Positions 11,204 to 23,739 of a stretch of 64,000 nt of DNA are shown here, one piece after another (positions within the stretch are counted from its first letter, which is position 1; every line of letters starts with the position of its first letter). The notes under the pieces are model-generated. The model had not been told where the DNA came from and did no database searches. It saw only the letters and a list, made by a program, of their open reading frames with translations. Made by a program: the position numbers and the translations under genes. Source of the stretch: Rhipicephalus microplus (taxonomy: Eukaryota > Arthropoda > Arachnida > Ixodida > Ixodidae); assembly GCF_043290135.1 (NCBI RefSeq), contig NC_134701.1, forward strand, positions 63,619,502 through 63,683,501, in the 5' to 3' direction.

Positions 11204-11557
11204 GTGTTTAAGGAAGAGCTTGCTCAACTACAAGTTCCGGATACAGCCAGTGTCTGCCATCACCGTACATTCGACCAGCGTCCCCATGAACCACCGGTAC
11301 CTCGGATGTGTCAGAGCTACTTCGAGACTCGCCCGGATTGCACCGATTGGTTCGAACGAAGGAGTGAACGACCGCTCTACAAACAGGAATACATGCAAGC
11401 TGCGACATGGCGATTTACTCCTCAGCCGCAGTCCCCCGGCTTTTATCAACCAACAAGGTCTACCTCGCCAGGGACGACAGGACGCGACAGCCGTATTTGC
11501 TACAACTGCAGACTACCAGAACACATCGCTAAGTATTGCTACCATCGCCAGCAGTGA
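11204..11557 (+). pseudogene. Retrotransposon Gag fragment with CCHC knuckle
   Basis: An open frame of about 117 codons ends in a zinc knuckle of the CX2CX4HX4C type (CYNCRLPEHIAKYC, about 11506-11547) preceded by an Arg/Pro-rich segment, the layout of a Ty3/gypsy or similar nucleocapsid. No pol follows on this strand. The nearest pol remnant (13891-15760) is on the other strand, so it is a separate fragment. It would have bound RNA within a Gag particle; no upstream capsid domain is recognisable. Confidence 0.55.
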
Positions 11558-12739
<1,182 letters not shown>

Positions 12740-13180
12740 TACAGGTTTAGCTCTCTATGAACATGCAGATGCACTAGCAATATCATCTCATGATGGTCCT
12801 GTTTGGCCTGTTTTGCCTACGCCTGAGTATATCACAACAGCACTTTTTGAAAAGCTGAGCATGGCCGATGACTTCAAAAAATCGCCTTTATTTTTATCAG
12901 ATTTTCCACAGACTGATATCTCTTGGAAGAATAGGTGGTGTGAATCTAGAAAGGAGCAAATAGTAATTACGAGGCTGCGTTGTCAAATAACTTCACTGAA
13001 GCTTTTCATTTAAAGGTCGCGTCTGGCCCGGTCGCCTTTATGCCTTCGCTCTAATGAGAGCGAATCTCTGAAGCACTTCTTTTGAGTGTCCCTAAATATT
13101 GAAATTCAAAGGAAAAAACAATATAAAGAACGCCTACAAAAAATAAACTTGTAAGGGTTAGTGAATTCGTTTTCCGCCCA
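12740..13180 (+). mobile_element. I-group LINE 3' fragment (RNase H end and Cys/His tail)
   Basis: An ALYEHADALA-like stretch corresponds to the last RNase H motif (GNExADxxA). It is followed 3' by RLRCQITSLKLF and, after a stop, SPLCLRSNESESLKHFF. The latter is the CxxC-xn-HxxxxC-type carboxyl tail of I-group LINEs with Cys to Ser damage. The fragment resembles the 3' part of the element at 16200-21240. It is 5' truncated and defective. Confidence 0.55.
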
Positions 13181-13243
13181 TTCTTCAAAACCGAATCAGC
13201 TTATTAAGCATAACACAGTCCGATTCATAGCCTATCTCCCAGA

Positions 13244-13840
13244 GTGGGGTGCGCCATGATGTTGAGGACCCAACCAAGCAACCAAAACTGTGCAGCGGTC
13301 GTGCGATGTGCACCCGTGAACGGCCAACCCAACAATCAGAAAAGTGATTGCGCCAGTTCGGGAACTTTTACTGGTACAAGTAACTGTATTTCAGCCGCAG
13401 CAGATATCTGGTGGACATGGTCTGGTACGAAAGATTCACCAGGCCGTCTTGCCAAGTTGAAATGTGCCAACTCTTCAAAAGCGCGGTGCGTTGAGCAGCT
13501 GCGTAAGTGGCGACCCAATGAACTCGAAACCTGGGATATTTTCTTTCAGAAACATCAAAAGAAGAGATTCGTAAATAACATCCTCATTTCTAAACTACAG
13601 CCATTATGTATCGACGGGCGCGTGTGGAAGCTCATAAAAAATATTGAACAGACAGTCAACAGGCTGTGTGTGCGTGTTGGTTCCTGGCTTTCTAACTTCA
13701 AAATAACGAACAAGGGGGTTCCGCAGGGATGAATACTTGGCCCACTACTATTCTTACTTTACACAAATGATTTGCCTAACCGCCTATCACGAACAGAAGC
13801 TTTCCTTGACGCAGGTGGCATGACATTGCTTGGTAGCGAT
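13244..13840 (+). mobile_element. Non-LTR RT palm fragment
   Basis: The frame ends in ITNKGVPQG, a TGA stop (about 13730), then ILGPLLFLLYTNDLPN. This is the RT block just before the catalytic YADD; the YADD itself is not recognisable. Sequence before about 13600 is not assignable. It is a truncated, stop-interrupted CR1/Jockey-like fragment. Confidence 0.5.
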
Positions 13841-13890
13841 TGATAACTAAGTGCTCTTACATCGAAGTCGAATACTGATTTGAACAATAT

Positions 13891-15760
13891 TGTTACGAGT
13901 GAATGCGTTTATTAAAAGATTGGATGAAGTGGCATTGGGAAAGAGCAGCGTACTTGTGAGACGGGCCCAGTCCGGCTCACCCAACGACACAGTGATAGCT
14001 AGCGTCAGCTCCACTGCTCTTCTTATTATTCTGTGTCCCCTACACTCGCGCATATTCGTTGCGTTTCTCGGGGGCAGACGAAGCTCGCCGAGCGAAGTAA
14101 GTATGCCTATTATGGTACTGTTTGAGGCGGGCTTCGTGAACAACTTGTCTAACGCGCGAACGCCTGTTACTGGCTGTCACTCGGGCGACCACGTAACTCA
14201 CGCAACTGAGGCGAGTTACTCTCACGAATAGCGCAGAATAATTTGCTAGAAACTTCTGGCACAATGCTTTTTTTACGAACAGGAGTGCACAGCCAAACGT
14301 AGTCACCAGGAGAAAACTCTACAGGAATATGCTTGGCACCGTATTGACTTTTGCTTTGTTCTGGAGAGGACAATGTTCGAAGACATGCTAGTTGACGTGC
14401 TTCTTCAGCACGACACAGTGTATGAGCGATGGGCAGATCTTCCTGGTTCGAGAAAGGTAATAAAGGGTCAAGAAAACTCCTAAGTTTTCGCACGTAAAGC
14501 TGAAAAAAGGCGAATGTTCAGTACGTTCATGCTGGGCGGTGTTATATGCGTAAGTGGCAAACGGTAACATGGCGTCCCAGTTCCTGTGGTCAACATCAAC
14601 GTAAATCAGTGGGATGTTCCTGATAGTCAGATCGTTCTTTTAGTCAGGCCAACAGTTTGCGGATAGTAAGAGGTAAAGTGGCGACGATAGCAGACACAAA
14701 AGCGCAAGGTATTTCAACCCTATTGGCAATAAATTTCAGTACATGGTCACTGATGACAGCCCGTGGAGCACCGCGACGCAGTATGAGCTGTTGTAATAGA
14801 AAAGAAAAAAAAAACAGCGGCTGCAGTCGCGGATGCCTGTGCATCCATTTCCGTATAACGAGTTCAATAATCCACGCAAACTATAAAATATTGGTGCCCG
14901 ATTGTGGTCTCAGGAAAGGGTGCGAGCAAGTCAATGCTGACTTTTTCAAAGGGAAGGTTGGTGGTGAGATGGGCTGAAAATAACCTGCCAGAGCAATGAT
15001 GAATTGCTTGTGACGCTGACATATAGCGCAGCTGGCAACGTACTGTTTCGTGGTCTTCCACAATTTCGGCCAGTAGAACCTATGTGTATGTGTGTGTCCT
15101 TTCTTTGTGTATTCGTATTTAGTGCGCTCTTACCCTCCTTAAACATGGAATACCAACATGTCCACCTTTCCACCTTGGTGAACCTCAGTAGAACCTGTCA
15201 CGCAGTCAAAGTAGCGTACGTGTAAAACCAAGATGACGGGGACCAAGATGATCGTGCATAGAACAGAGTACCACTGAGCGCTGGCTTTCCGGCATCACTA
15301 GAGGCAACGGGAGGCCGTAGGCTTAGTTTTTTTTTTATTCGCAAAGCAAATCATTTGAATTTGTGAAGTGCTTGTCGGCGGAGTTATGTGCAGCTTCTAG
15401 TAAGGCTTTCAGGGTAGAGTCGCGTTGTTGTTTAAATTTGAAGCTGTTGATATCTGGGAAGTCGGGTGGGACAGAAACTAAATAGTCATCAAGGTCATCG
15501 TCGTCAGCATTTGTATGTACTGAAGGAATGCAGGATAAGCAGTAGGCATCTGTGTGACATCACCCGCACTTATAGGTCACAGAAAAGCTATACTCTTGGA
15601 GGCCCAACGCCCAACGAGCCAGCCAGCCAGACGGGTCGCCATGTCCCAAAAGCCAGCATAGTGAGTGATGGTTGGTCACAATTGTGAACTGGTGGCTGTT
15701 AGGTATGGTCGGAACTTCTGAATGGCGAAGACGACTGCTAAGAACTAGAGCTCGGAGCAC
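13891..15760 (-). mobile_element. Ty3/gypsy retrotransposon remnant (RNase H, integrase, putative LTR)
   Basis: On the minus strand the pol domains appear in the proper order. RNase H end is at 15760-15560 ([20 protein letters not shown]). The integrase zinc-binding part with CAICQRHKQF is near 15030. The integrase core runs from about 14980 to 14390 (FEKVSIDLLAPFP, RGAPRAVISD, YAYNTAQHERT). The integrase C-terminal region spans about 14400-14090, with FSPGDYVWL and VHEARLKQYHNRHT. Frames are broken by many stops and shifts. The start at 13891 (TGTTACG, i.e. a minus-strand end CGTAACA with AATAAA just before it) looks like an LTR end covering about 13891-14050. Protease, RT palm and the other LTR are missing. 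Confidence 0.75.
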
Positions 15761-16199
15761 TAGAGCACCACCCGAACCTTCGTGCCCTACTCAGAGTAGA
15801 GTTTGCTGGTAGGCACCTGTGCTCGTCCGGTAGCAGGCAACCGGCTGAAGAGTCAGGTGCTTGAACCAGGTGGTCGGACCCCTAGTCACTTCGACGCTGT
15901 CGGGCCCCTCGTGCTCGACTTCGTAAGTCGACAGCACAAACCCTGGTACCAGCGTCGTGTCTGTTTGTTTGTTTGCTTGTTGCCTGTATGTACTGGTACA
16001 TACCTACTCTGCATAATTTGCCATGAAATCTAGTAGTACCCTATATGTGATACACCGATTGAGAGCATATTGTCAAAAAAAGAAAAATAATGAAAATAAT
16101 AAAATAAATATTATGAAAGTAAGATGACTCGGTAAGAAAAAAAAGACGAGGTAATACTATGTATGAGAAGACTGAAATTTTGAGCAGACCAGGCAGTTG
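15761..16199. other. No gene seen
   Basis: Between the gypsy remnant and the 3' end of the next LINE. It contains a short (TTTG)n-like tract near 15960 and A-rich sequence at 16075-16145 that may include the 3' tail of the minus-strand LINE. Confidence 0.35.
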
Positions 16200-16249
16200 A
16201 GTTTATCTCATCTGGTCAAAATCGAATCATCACAAGTATTCGGCACAAA

Positions 16250-19200
16250 TATGTTTAGGCAGGCACAATAATGACATGCGCTTAAGTTGTTGAATGAGAT
16301 CGCATACGACATCAAAAATGTTTCTGTGGCAATGTTCCAAGTCAGAGGCACCGAAACTAAAAGCATTATCGGCAGTTAGTTTTAAGCCTACTGTACTGTG
16401 GAAAACAGAACAGCTAGAAGTATTTTCTTAGTTAATGAATAGTTTTTACAATACATAAAGTAATGTTCTTTTGTTTTTTTGCAGAACGGGCACGTTGGAG
16501 ATATCACCAGACCAGCTCTGCGTAAATAAAAGTTTAATGGAGGGATACGACATCGATATTTGGGTAAAATACCTTCTAACTTTCTAAATGGACTCCACTG
16601 AGGTTTTCAGGGATATCTTAGGTGCTGATAGTCCTTCCATTTAGTAATATTTTTTATGATATTCGTATAAATGGCGAATTTTCCGTATCTGACTGACACT
16701 ACCTGTTCTACTTCTGGTAGTACCGAGATCACAGGACCATCAAGCGAAGCTCAAGTGATTTAATCGGCATCTTTCGTTCAACTGTATGCCACAGTGGCCT
16801 GGGACCCATACTAACTTCAGGAGCTTCAGTTATGGTGGAACTAATGTGTGCAATGTCCCTAGGGCCCTTGATTGTTCTGAAGCTGTGAGAGCAGTGCACA
16901 CCGAAAGAGAATAAGTAATAATCGTTGCACTGTCTTCATTTAAAGGTAGTTTTAGAGCGCCATTAGCCAAGAGCTCAGCTTGGAAAACCGCAGTGTAGTC
17001 TGGCAGTCGTGCCGAGAATGACCAACCGATGAGTTCAGAAGCAATTCCTACTGCCGCCTTTTTTTTATTCACAGACGCTTGTGGGGCTCTCATCTTGTTT
17101 ATTTCTGCATAAGCTACGTAATCTTCTAAGCTGTTATTCAAAAAACTCGCGGATTGACACTTAGATAGTGGGGGAAAATTTTCATGATAGTCTATCATAA
17201 TTTTGCGATTGAATGCCTTAGCTTCAATTACTGATATGATGTCTAACTTCATTTTTTTCAGCTTCTTTTGTACAGAAATAATCTGGGGAGCACGAAAGCG
17301 TGACCGATGAGCAAGAAAGAAGGCGTCGGGGTCACTATTCAAGTCATATTCAGATCGTCCCGCTGATAAGCCGTAAAATTTCAAGAATGTTTGTACAGTT
17401 AGAATACGGAAGCGGCAAAGAATAGTTGGTATGCGAGCTTCCTGATATATTACAATAATAGTGACATACCTGCGGAGTCGCAAACACAAACTCAGCGCTT
17501 CTGGCTCCAACAGAACTAAAGGTTTTGTTTTGTACGTAGGGCCACCGGAAAATATGCACCCACATTCTAGTATTGGGCGCATGTACATTTTGTATATCAT
17601 TAGTAAGTTGTGTTTACGTAACCCTTATTTACTGCTGCTCATTCTGTGCACTAAGCTTGAAGATCGTTATGCCTTTGCCACGATACAGTCTACGTGAGGG
17701 CTGCAAATAAGTTTCTCATTATAAATATAGCCCAAATATTTTATGAACTCCACTTGTGGAATCGGTTTCCGCTTATAAAGTGCAGAAATGTTAATAGTAT
17801 CTGCTTGAGGAAACACTACAGAGCTCTTTTACTGATGTTTAGAGACAATGAAATTGACTGCAGTCAAATTTCAAGGGAGTACATATACTTTCGCATTTTT
17901 TTATGCAAAGAGTAAATGTCACTGTCTGCAGCGAAAAAACGCGATGCTGTTTGTATAAATGTGGAATGTTATATATCGTTCAATGGGAATAGAGCTCATT
18001 GGAACATCGAATAATAGCGAAGATGGGACTGCCCCTTGAGGGACTCTGCGTTGCTGTTTGAATTTAGATGATTGGCGTCCATCCTTTTAACAACAAAATT
18101 CCCTTGATTTTAGAAACTCTGCTACCCACTCAACAACATATCGCTGAAAGTTAAGAATCCTGTAACGCATTCAATAAAATTGAGTGCTCAATGCTATCAT
18201 AAGCTTTAGCTATATCTAGAGCTACTAGTACCGTGTAGTGCCGTCTTTTTCGGGCAAGCTGTATTCGGCTCTCCAAGTCGGCATGAGCACACCAAATTGA
18301 TCACTCGCTACGAAAACCAATTCGGTTTGGCTTCAATATTAGCCTGTCAGCCATTCCAACATTTATTGTGTTACTAAGAACCCTTTCTGTATATTATACA
18401 GGTTAAATGTTGAAGAGATGGGTCTGATATTGTCGATGTTAAAACTTAACCTTTTATTTTTTAATATGGGAACTACTCTAGCTATTTTCCAGTCATGGGG
18501 TATCCAGGTATTGCTTAAGGAATAGTTTGTAACATTGAGTACATCACTGGGTGATAACTAGAATAAAACTTTAGTCGTAGTAACTGTTATACCGTAAGCA
18601 CTAGGAGCTGACGATGGTTAGTTTCTAATCAAGCTTGACACTTCAGACAATGTCACTTTTTTGTAGTCTGTCTTTATGCCAGTTAAGTGTTTGCCAGTTA
18701 ATTATCCAAGTCGAAGAAAATCTGTTTGCTAGACCTCTACCTATTGCCTCTAAAGAATGTTTCATTTTTTCTGGCGATAACCTGTCAAATTCATAACGAA
18801 ACGGCAAAATTTTTCACGATCTTATATATCCGGATAACGCTTTTTTACTTCTAGGTTTGCAAAATCGAAATTTCGCTTGTCATAGTCTTCTTTAGCCTTA
18901 GCCGCCATGCGTTTAGATTTGGCCGCATGAAATTTAAAATCTGCCAAATTTTCGGGAGAATGATTATAAACTAGCGGCTTCCAAGCTGCCTGTCGTCGTC
19001 TATGATCACGAGAGCAATCAGAACTCCACCACTGGCTACCAGGCATCCTCTTAGCAGACTTAAAAGCAAATTCTGCTTTTTTTAATGTTCGTTTAATTAC
19101 CGCAATTATTTTCATGGCTATACTTTCATCGTTGTCTTCAGTGGGATAATCCAATGCAACCTTTAGACCATTCCTAAGTTTGGAACAATTTATAAAGGTT

Positions 19201-19881
19201 CGAGCGTGAGAACATGATTGAGTAATGGGGCAAGTAATTTCAAACAGTACTGGTAAATGGTCACTGTTGGTGGCGCAATCTAGGGTAGTTCAAGACACGC
19301 TAAAAATACCCGAGAATACGAAACTCAAATCTACGACAGAGCGGGATTGGTCTCGGAGAATCGTTGGAGCTCTAGCGTTGAGGCATGATAAATTATTGTC
19401 AATAGACCAGTCCCACAAACGTGGTCCACATTGATCAGTCCTAAAACCCCAACTAGTGTGGTGAGACTTCAAATCTCCGACCATCATTTTTTTCTTTGCA
19501 TTTCAATTTAACAGCCATGTCTATACACCGCGTGACTTGTACACCCACAGGAAAAAGATTTACTAGAATGAATGGTGAGCATCCAGCCAAAGTAATGTCT
19601 AAAGCGAAAATGTCGCATTTGGGGGATATACATTTGTACGAAGTTTTGACCTTTGAACTAATTGTATTATTGATAAAGAACGCTAAACCTTCACGTTCGG
19701 ATGGGCGATCTTGGCGGAAAGACCGGAAGTTAGGTAACGAAAACGAATGGTGTGCTGACAGCCACGTTTCTGGCAGTGAAATAATGTCTTGAGCGAATTC
19801 ACAAGACAAATGCAATAAATCTGTACTAGCTGAGTGAAAATATCGGCAGTTCCAATGAAAACTTTTGAGAGAACTTATCAT
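16250..19881 (-). pseudogene. ORF2 (EN-RT-RNase H) of the 16-21 kb LINE
   Basis: The apurinic-type endonuclease starts at an ATG at 19881 (HWNCRYFHSASTDLL). The catalytic Glu is in SLPETWLS (about 19785). GDLKSHHTSWGF (about 19480) has Lys in place of the usual Asn of GDFN. The linker domain (RDHRRRQAAWK) is at 19154-18822. RT motif A is ALDIAKAYDSIEH (about 18220). The next block is RVPQGAVPSSLLF (about 18040), changed from GVPQG. The YADD box reads YTNS at 17957-17946. RNase H shows YTAVFQAELLA (about 16990) and a damaged WVPGHCGI (about 16780). The CPFCKKTKEHYF tail is at about 16480. Active-site loss and frameshifts make it dead. Confidence 0.75.
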
Positions 19882-19889
19882 TTTGACAA

Positions 19890-21215
19890 AATTGTTTTGG
19901 CAATAACTTTATATAAAATACTTTTTTTAAGAAAATCGCTCTTCGATTGGTTCCCTTGTGGTAGTTTTTGCTTTTTGAATGTTTTGGAGAGCCAACTTTT
20001 TTGAATACAGGAGATTGAGTGCACTTTAGGGATTTGATGTCCATAACCATATTATAAGAATCCTGACCATTCTCTATTATATCATCACTTATCCCCTGGT
20101 TGTCTCTACGAGAGGGCCCTGCAGCCTGTACTTTTGATGGAGCTGACTCTGCTTCTGCTTCACTTAGCGGGAGAGAAACGTCAGCATTTCGTGAAGCCTC
20201 CCCCATATTTCTCAGCGATTCATATACTTGTGTCAATTGATTGGCTGCCATATGGTATAAGGATTCACAAAGGCTGGTAGCCAGGCAATCTATTGCTTTC
20301 TTCATTGCTTTTTCAATCATGTACACAATGGAGACTGAAAGAGAAGCTACCAAAGTTGCAATATGTCGGGCTGCAGCACCAGCATATTGCTGGGCTCTAG
20401 CCTGAATTTCAGCGATGGCGTCTTTTCGTGAACATCGCTTACGATCAACAATTTCCAGAATTTGAATCTCACGCGCTTTGGCTGAGCGATTCGCGTTATC
20501 TGCGCAGTGCGCTTCGTGACAAGGGCAACAATTTTTTCAATACTAGTGCATTAATTTGCATTATGCGCCTCACTATAGCTTCAGCAGCTGGGAGCTGACA
20601 CGCATCCTTTTAGGGTAGGTCCATAACGCCAACATTTTTGACACTGGAGGACACTAGGTGGACAGCTGTTCCACTTTGATTATTAGAGGCCACACCTTGA
20701 TTTCAGTAGAGAAAATGGACCCGGCAACTGTGACAATCACAAATTTAGTTGGGGTCTGGTTCTTTTTTACCACTTGTCCGCACCCATAAACTGCAGTTGC
20801 ACCTGCCTCGGAGAACATCTATAGGACCACAGATGAAGTCATGTTGATGTCGTCACCTCTAACAATACCTTTGACGCATGCTAGGTGAGGAGGAATAAAG
20901 ACGCTCACCGGATTAGTTGCGAACGTCGAACATTTTAGTAAGTCTCTGACACCGCTGGTCAGGCGAAAAGCAGACAATACCTGCCTTGCCGAACTGCGGG
21001 ACCTCTGTGATGCTGTTATAGCGAGCTGTCGCTGCATTCAGTTTCATCTGGATCACTTTTGGATTTTTCATCTTAATGACACCGTCGTTGCTTGGGAGTA
21101 AGGCCACAGGCACGGAAGCCACGCCATTGCATAGGAACTCGTTCACTGGTAGCTCTTGCGGAGATATAGAAGCAGAACAAAGGTAAGCCTCTGGTCCAGG
21201 TGAAGAAAACGGCAT
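19890..21215 (-). pseudogene. ORF1 (Gag-like) of the 16-21 kb LINE
   Basis: Shifting frames on the minus strand contain VASVPVALLPSNDG, FGKAGIVCFSPDQ and FIPPHLACVKGIVRGDDIN, typical of I-group ORF1 amino-terminal Gag. A later segment EIVDRKRCSRKDAIAEIQ (about 20450) follows the zinc-knuckle area. That area itself (about 20530-20800) is too decayed to show a clean CCHC. The C-terminal part (20353-19890) stays open for 175 codons. The product would bind element RNA. Multiple frameshifts make it non-functional. Confidence 0.65.
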
Positions 21216-21245
21216 CTGTCTGGACTGATTAGCCAGACAGATGCC
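21211..21245. repeat. Perfect 13-bp hairpin
   Basis: GGCATCTGTCTGG at 21211-21223 is the exact reverse complement of 21233-21245, with a 9-base loop. It sits at the start of the LINE ORF1 region on the minus strand. Confidence 0.85.
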
Positions 21246-22321
21246 AGACAGACAAAAAGCCCTAGCTAATCCATTCGGAGGCTTTGGGTACGCCTATCTA
21301 AAAATAAATTCAGTAGTGGGTACTCAGATTTAAACCAAGCCCCAGAGCAAGCAAGTGGGCAAGACACTGGAGCAAGCAGCAAGTCAAGTCAAGATCCTTG
21401 GCGATGTGGCGCACACCTACGCTGGGGGATTGGCCAAGAACAGGATAGTGTTCATGAATTTCTTCCTTAATAACATGTTAAGATTATTCTATTTACGAGA
21501 AATGAAAGAAAGATGCAACTGGAACACCCATGCATACACGTGCCATGGTGGCATTGGCCATGTTCTTCTTTTTCTCTTCTCATGGCTCTTACCCAATGGA
21601 AGGGACTGGCCAAGCGTTAGGTGAATTTTTTAGGTGTATCCTCGCAATATTCTCGTATGAGCTAGGCACAGGTAATACAACAAATTTATTACTGAACATC
21701 AGTATTTAAACATTGAAAATAATCAAGAATTTAACTCAATATTTGTTTAGTCTAACTGATATTTATTTATTTATTTATTTATTTACAGATACTGCTCTCT
21801 CAACACACGAGACAGCAGGATAAATTCCTACATGGCGTTCCATTGCTCCATGGAGGAATATTTCTTGCTCCGCCGAAATCGGCGCGTTTGTCCGGACGTA
21901 TTTTGTGCGTGACGTATGAAGTGACATATTCGCGGCGCTCGCCTTTCGTCCAGTCACCAATGGATGCTCTCATGCTCCCTCGATAAATTTCCGCTCACCA
22001 AGAGCTCCCGTCGAGACGCGCGCGTTCCAATCGCAGATTTGATGAGATCGATCCCACTCGGATCTGCGTGCTCCATTCGCAATCCGGCCCAGCGCTAACA
22101 ATCTGCCATTGTAATTCAACATATGTATTGCACAACATTTGGAATACCAACCAAGACTGCTCTCATCAACCATGTAAAAATAGCCGAAGCCGTCTTCATT
22201 ACAAATGCCGTGTATATAAAAAAATAGTTGTGGCCTGACTTGGTTGAACAAGCAGTCTTTTAAAGACGATAGTCTTTTCTGGGGACCTTCGACGCAACAA
22301 TTTTGGTCTGTCTGTCTTACA
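21246..22321. other. No gene; (ATTT)n tail of an unplaced element
   Basis: A TATTTATTTATTTATTTA run at about 21762-21787 looks like the poly-(AAAT) 3' end of a minus-strand retroelement. The adjoining sequence up to about 22000 gave no recognisable protein. The rest shows nothing supportable. Confidence 0.35.
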
Positions 22322-22686
22322 GATCACAAGCAAGCACGCTCCGCATGCTCCAGACGGAGTCTTACCCCTCTAGGGGCTTTCTGAGCATGCTTCATCCGGA
22401 TATTGATCCACTTTGCCCAGATTGTGGTGAATTTTGCTCTTTGAGTCACATGCTCTGGCAGTGCCCTGCGTTACAGGATTTTAAAACAGAAGAAGACTGG
22501 ACGACGGCAATCACAGACCCCAGACAAGACGTCCAGCTTCAAGCTGTCCAGAGGGCCCGTGAACGAGCGGAGAGGCATGGCCTCTCTGTTCCGACATGGG
22601 ACTAGCCAACGGCTGGGTGGGGACCTACATAGTTGGCCCGCTGCCTTGCCTCTCAGGACCCAATAAAGTTGTTTGTCCTGTCCTGT
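22322..22686 (+). mobile_element. I-group LINE 3' fragment with 3' UTR
   Basis: The open frame from about 22303 encodes the carboxyl tail of the H/J/K-type LINE: TLRMLQTESYPSRG, CPDCGEFCSLSHMLWQCPAL (zinc-binding CxxC-x-H-x4-C) and a final LSVPTW. It matches the end of the H element (LRLLQTHSYPSP, LSHMLWQCP, LPVPTW). The 3' UTR carries AATAAAGTT at about 22661 and then runs into (TCTG)n. It is severely 5' truncated, as is normal for incomplete reverse transcription. Confidence 0.75.
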
Positions 22687-22688
22687 CC

Positions 22689-22769
<81 letters not shown>

Positions 22770-22795
22770 GTCTGTCTGTCTGTCTGTCTGTCCAT
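22687..22795. repeat. (TCTG)n microsatellite at LINE 3' end
   Basis: About 27 units, nearly pure, directly after the LINE tail TTGTCCTGTCCTGTCCTG. The transition from (TCCTG) to (TCTG) suggests the array grew out of the LINE's simple-sequence 3' terminus. Confidence 0.95.
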
Positions 22796-23739
22796 CTGTA
22801 TATTTATCTGTTTGGCTACTCTTAAAGGCACTGGGTACTTGAAACGGCCGACCCCATCCGCAGCGCCCAGCAATGTTGCTCAAGGTTTAGCGTTCATACT
22901 TGTGCAATTGTCAATTAATAAGCAATTACTGCGCATGTCTGTGACACAATAACAACACGTATATATTCTGCATGTGCATTTTATACTAGAAAAGGCATAC
23001 ATAAGTAATTTTAGGTACTGTAGCGCTTATCACACTGCGCTGACCATGCTACGCTTGCACGAAAAGGTGAGCGTTTCCAAAGCTTTGCTAAGAGGAGACG
23101 GTTGTGGCACCTACCTGTCGCCTTGCGTTTTACACCTTATCACCTCTGAGATGGGCATGTCACCAGTCTCAGAGCCATGCGCTTCGTTTTCCAAGAAAAC
23201 TGCCAGATTGCGCTCATGTCTCACGTGTGACGTGACTTGATGCGCTCGTTCGCTTCCGCTGCACGCTCGAAACACTCTAACGCAGCACCTCCAGAATACC
23301 ATTCACCGATTTTCTTGCACAGAGCATCAAATAAATTGTTCACTCTCTCCACACGCAAGACTATCGTCTTTCGACGACATTTGCTGGTTCACATACAGAT
23401 ACGGGGCAAATTTTTCATCTTGCGATGCACGAAGTGACCTTTGTTTTATTTTTAAGCTGGGCGTCTCGGCAGCCACCGATGTATTGCTGGCAGTACTGAC
23501 TATCACACCACGTGGGCGAAAAGCCCGAAGCTCCCTTCCCTAGGCCCTGCTCCATTGTTTCTATCGAGTGTTTTGGAATGTACGCAATGGAAGTGATGTA
23601 ATCCATGGTGGCTGTCTTCTGCACATCGTCAGCGCCGCTACCCAGAAGTTCGGTCGTAAGGTCGGGTAATGGAGATGCCTTGGACCTCCGCAACTTGCTG
23701 CAGTTCGGCGCCCTCGTGAGTGCTCGACGCAACCTGAAG
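22796..23739. other. No gene recognised
   Basis: Unique-looking sequence. A 158-codon minus-strand frame over 23891-23415 has no family features and is treated as chance or non-coding LTR/leader sequence. Confidence 0.3.

Larger units (their letters stand above)
16200..21240 (-). mobile_element. RNase H-bearing I-group LINE, near full length, dead
   Basis: About 5 kb on the minus strand with a Gag-like ORF1 (21215-19890) and a pol-like ORF2 (19881-about 16250). ORF2 order is endonuclease, RT, RNase H, Cys/His tail. It is heavily mutated and the RT catalytic YADD reads YTNS (17957-17946). No TSD was established. Confidence 0.8.

Noticed and set aside
13891..15760. Endogenous retrovirus with envelope
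   Set aside because: Only RNase H and integrase of Ty3/gypsy type plus one putative LTR are present; no envelope-like frame was found.
22687..22795. CRISPR-like regular repeat
   Set aside because: Units are 4 bp without spacers; it is a microsatellite. No CRISPR array exists in the window.
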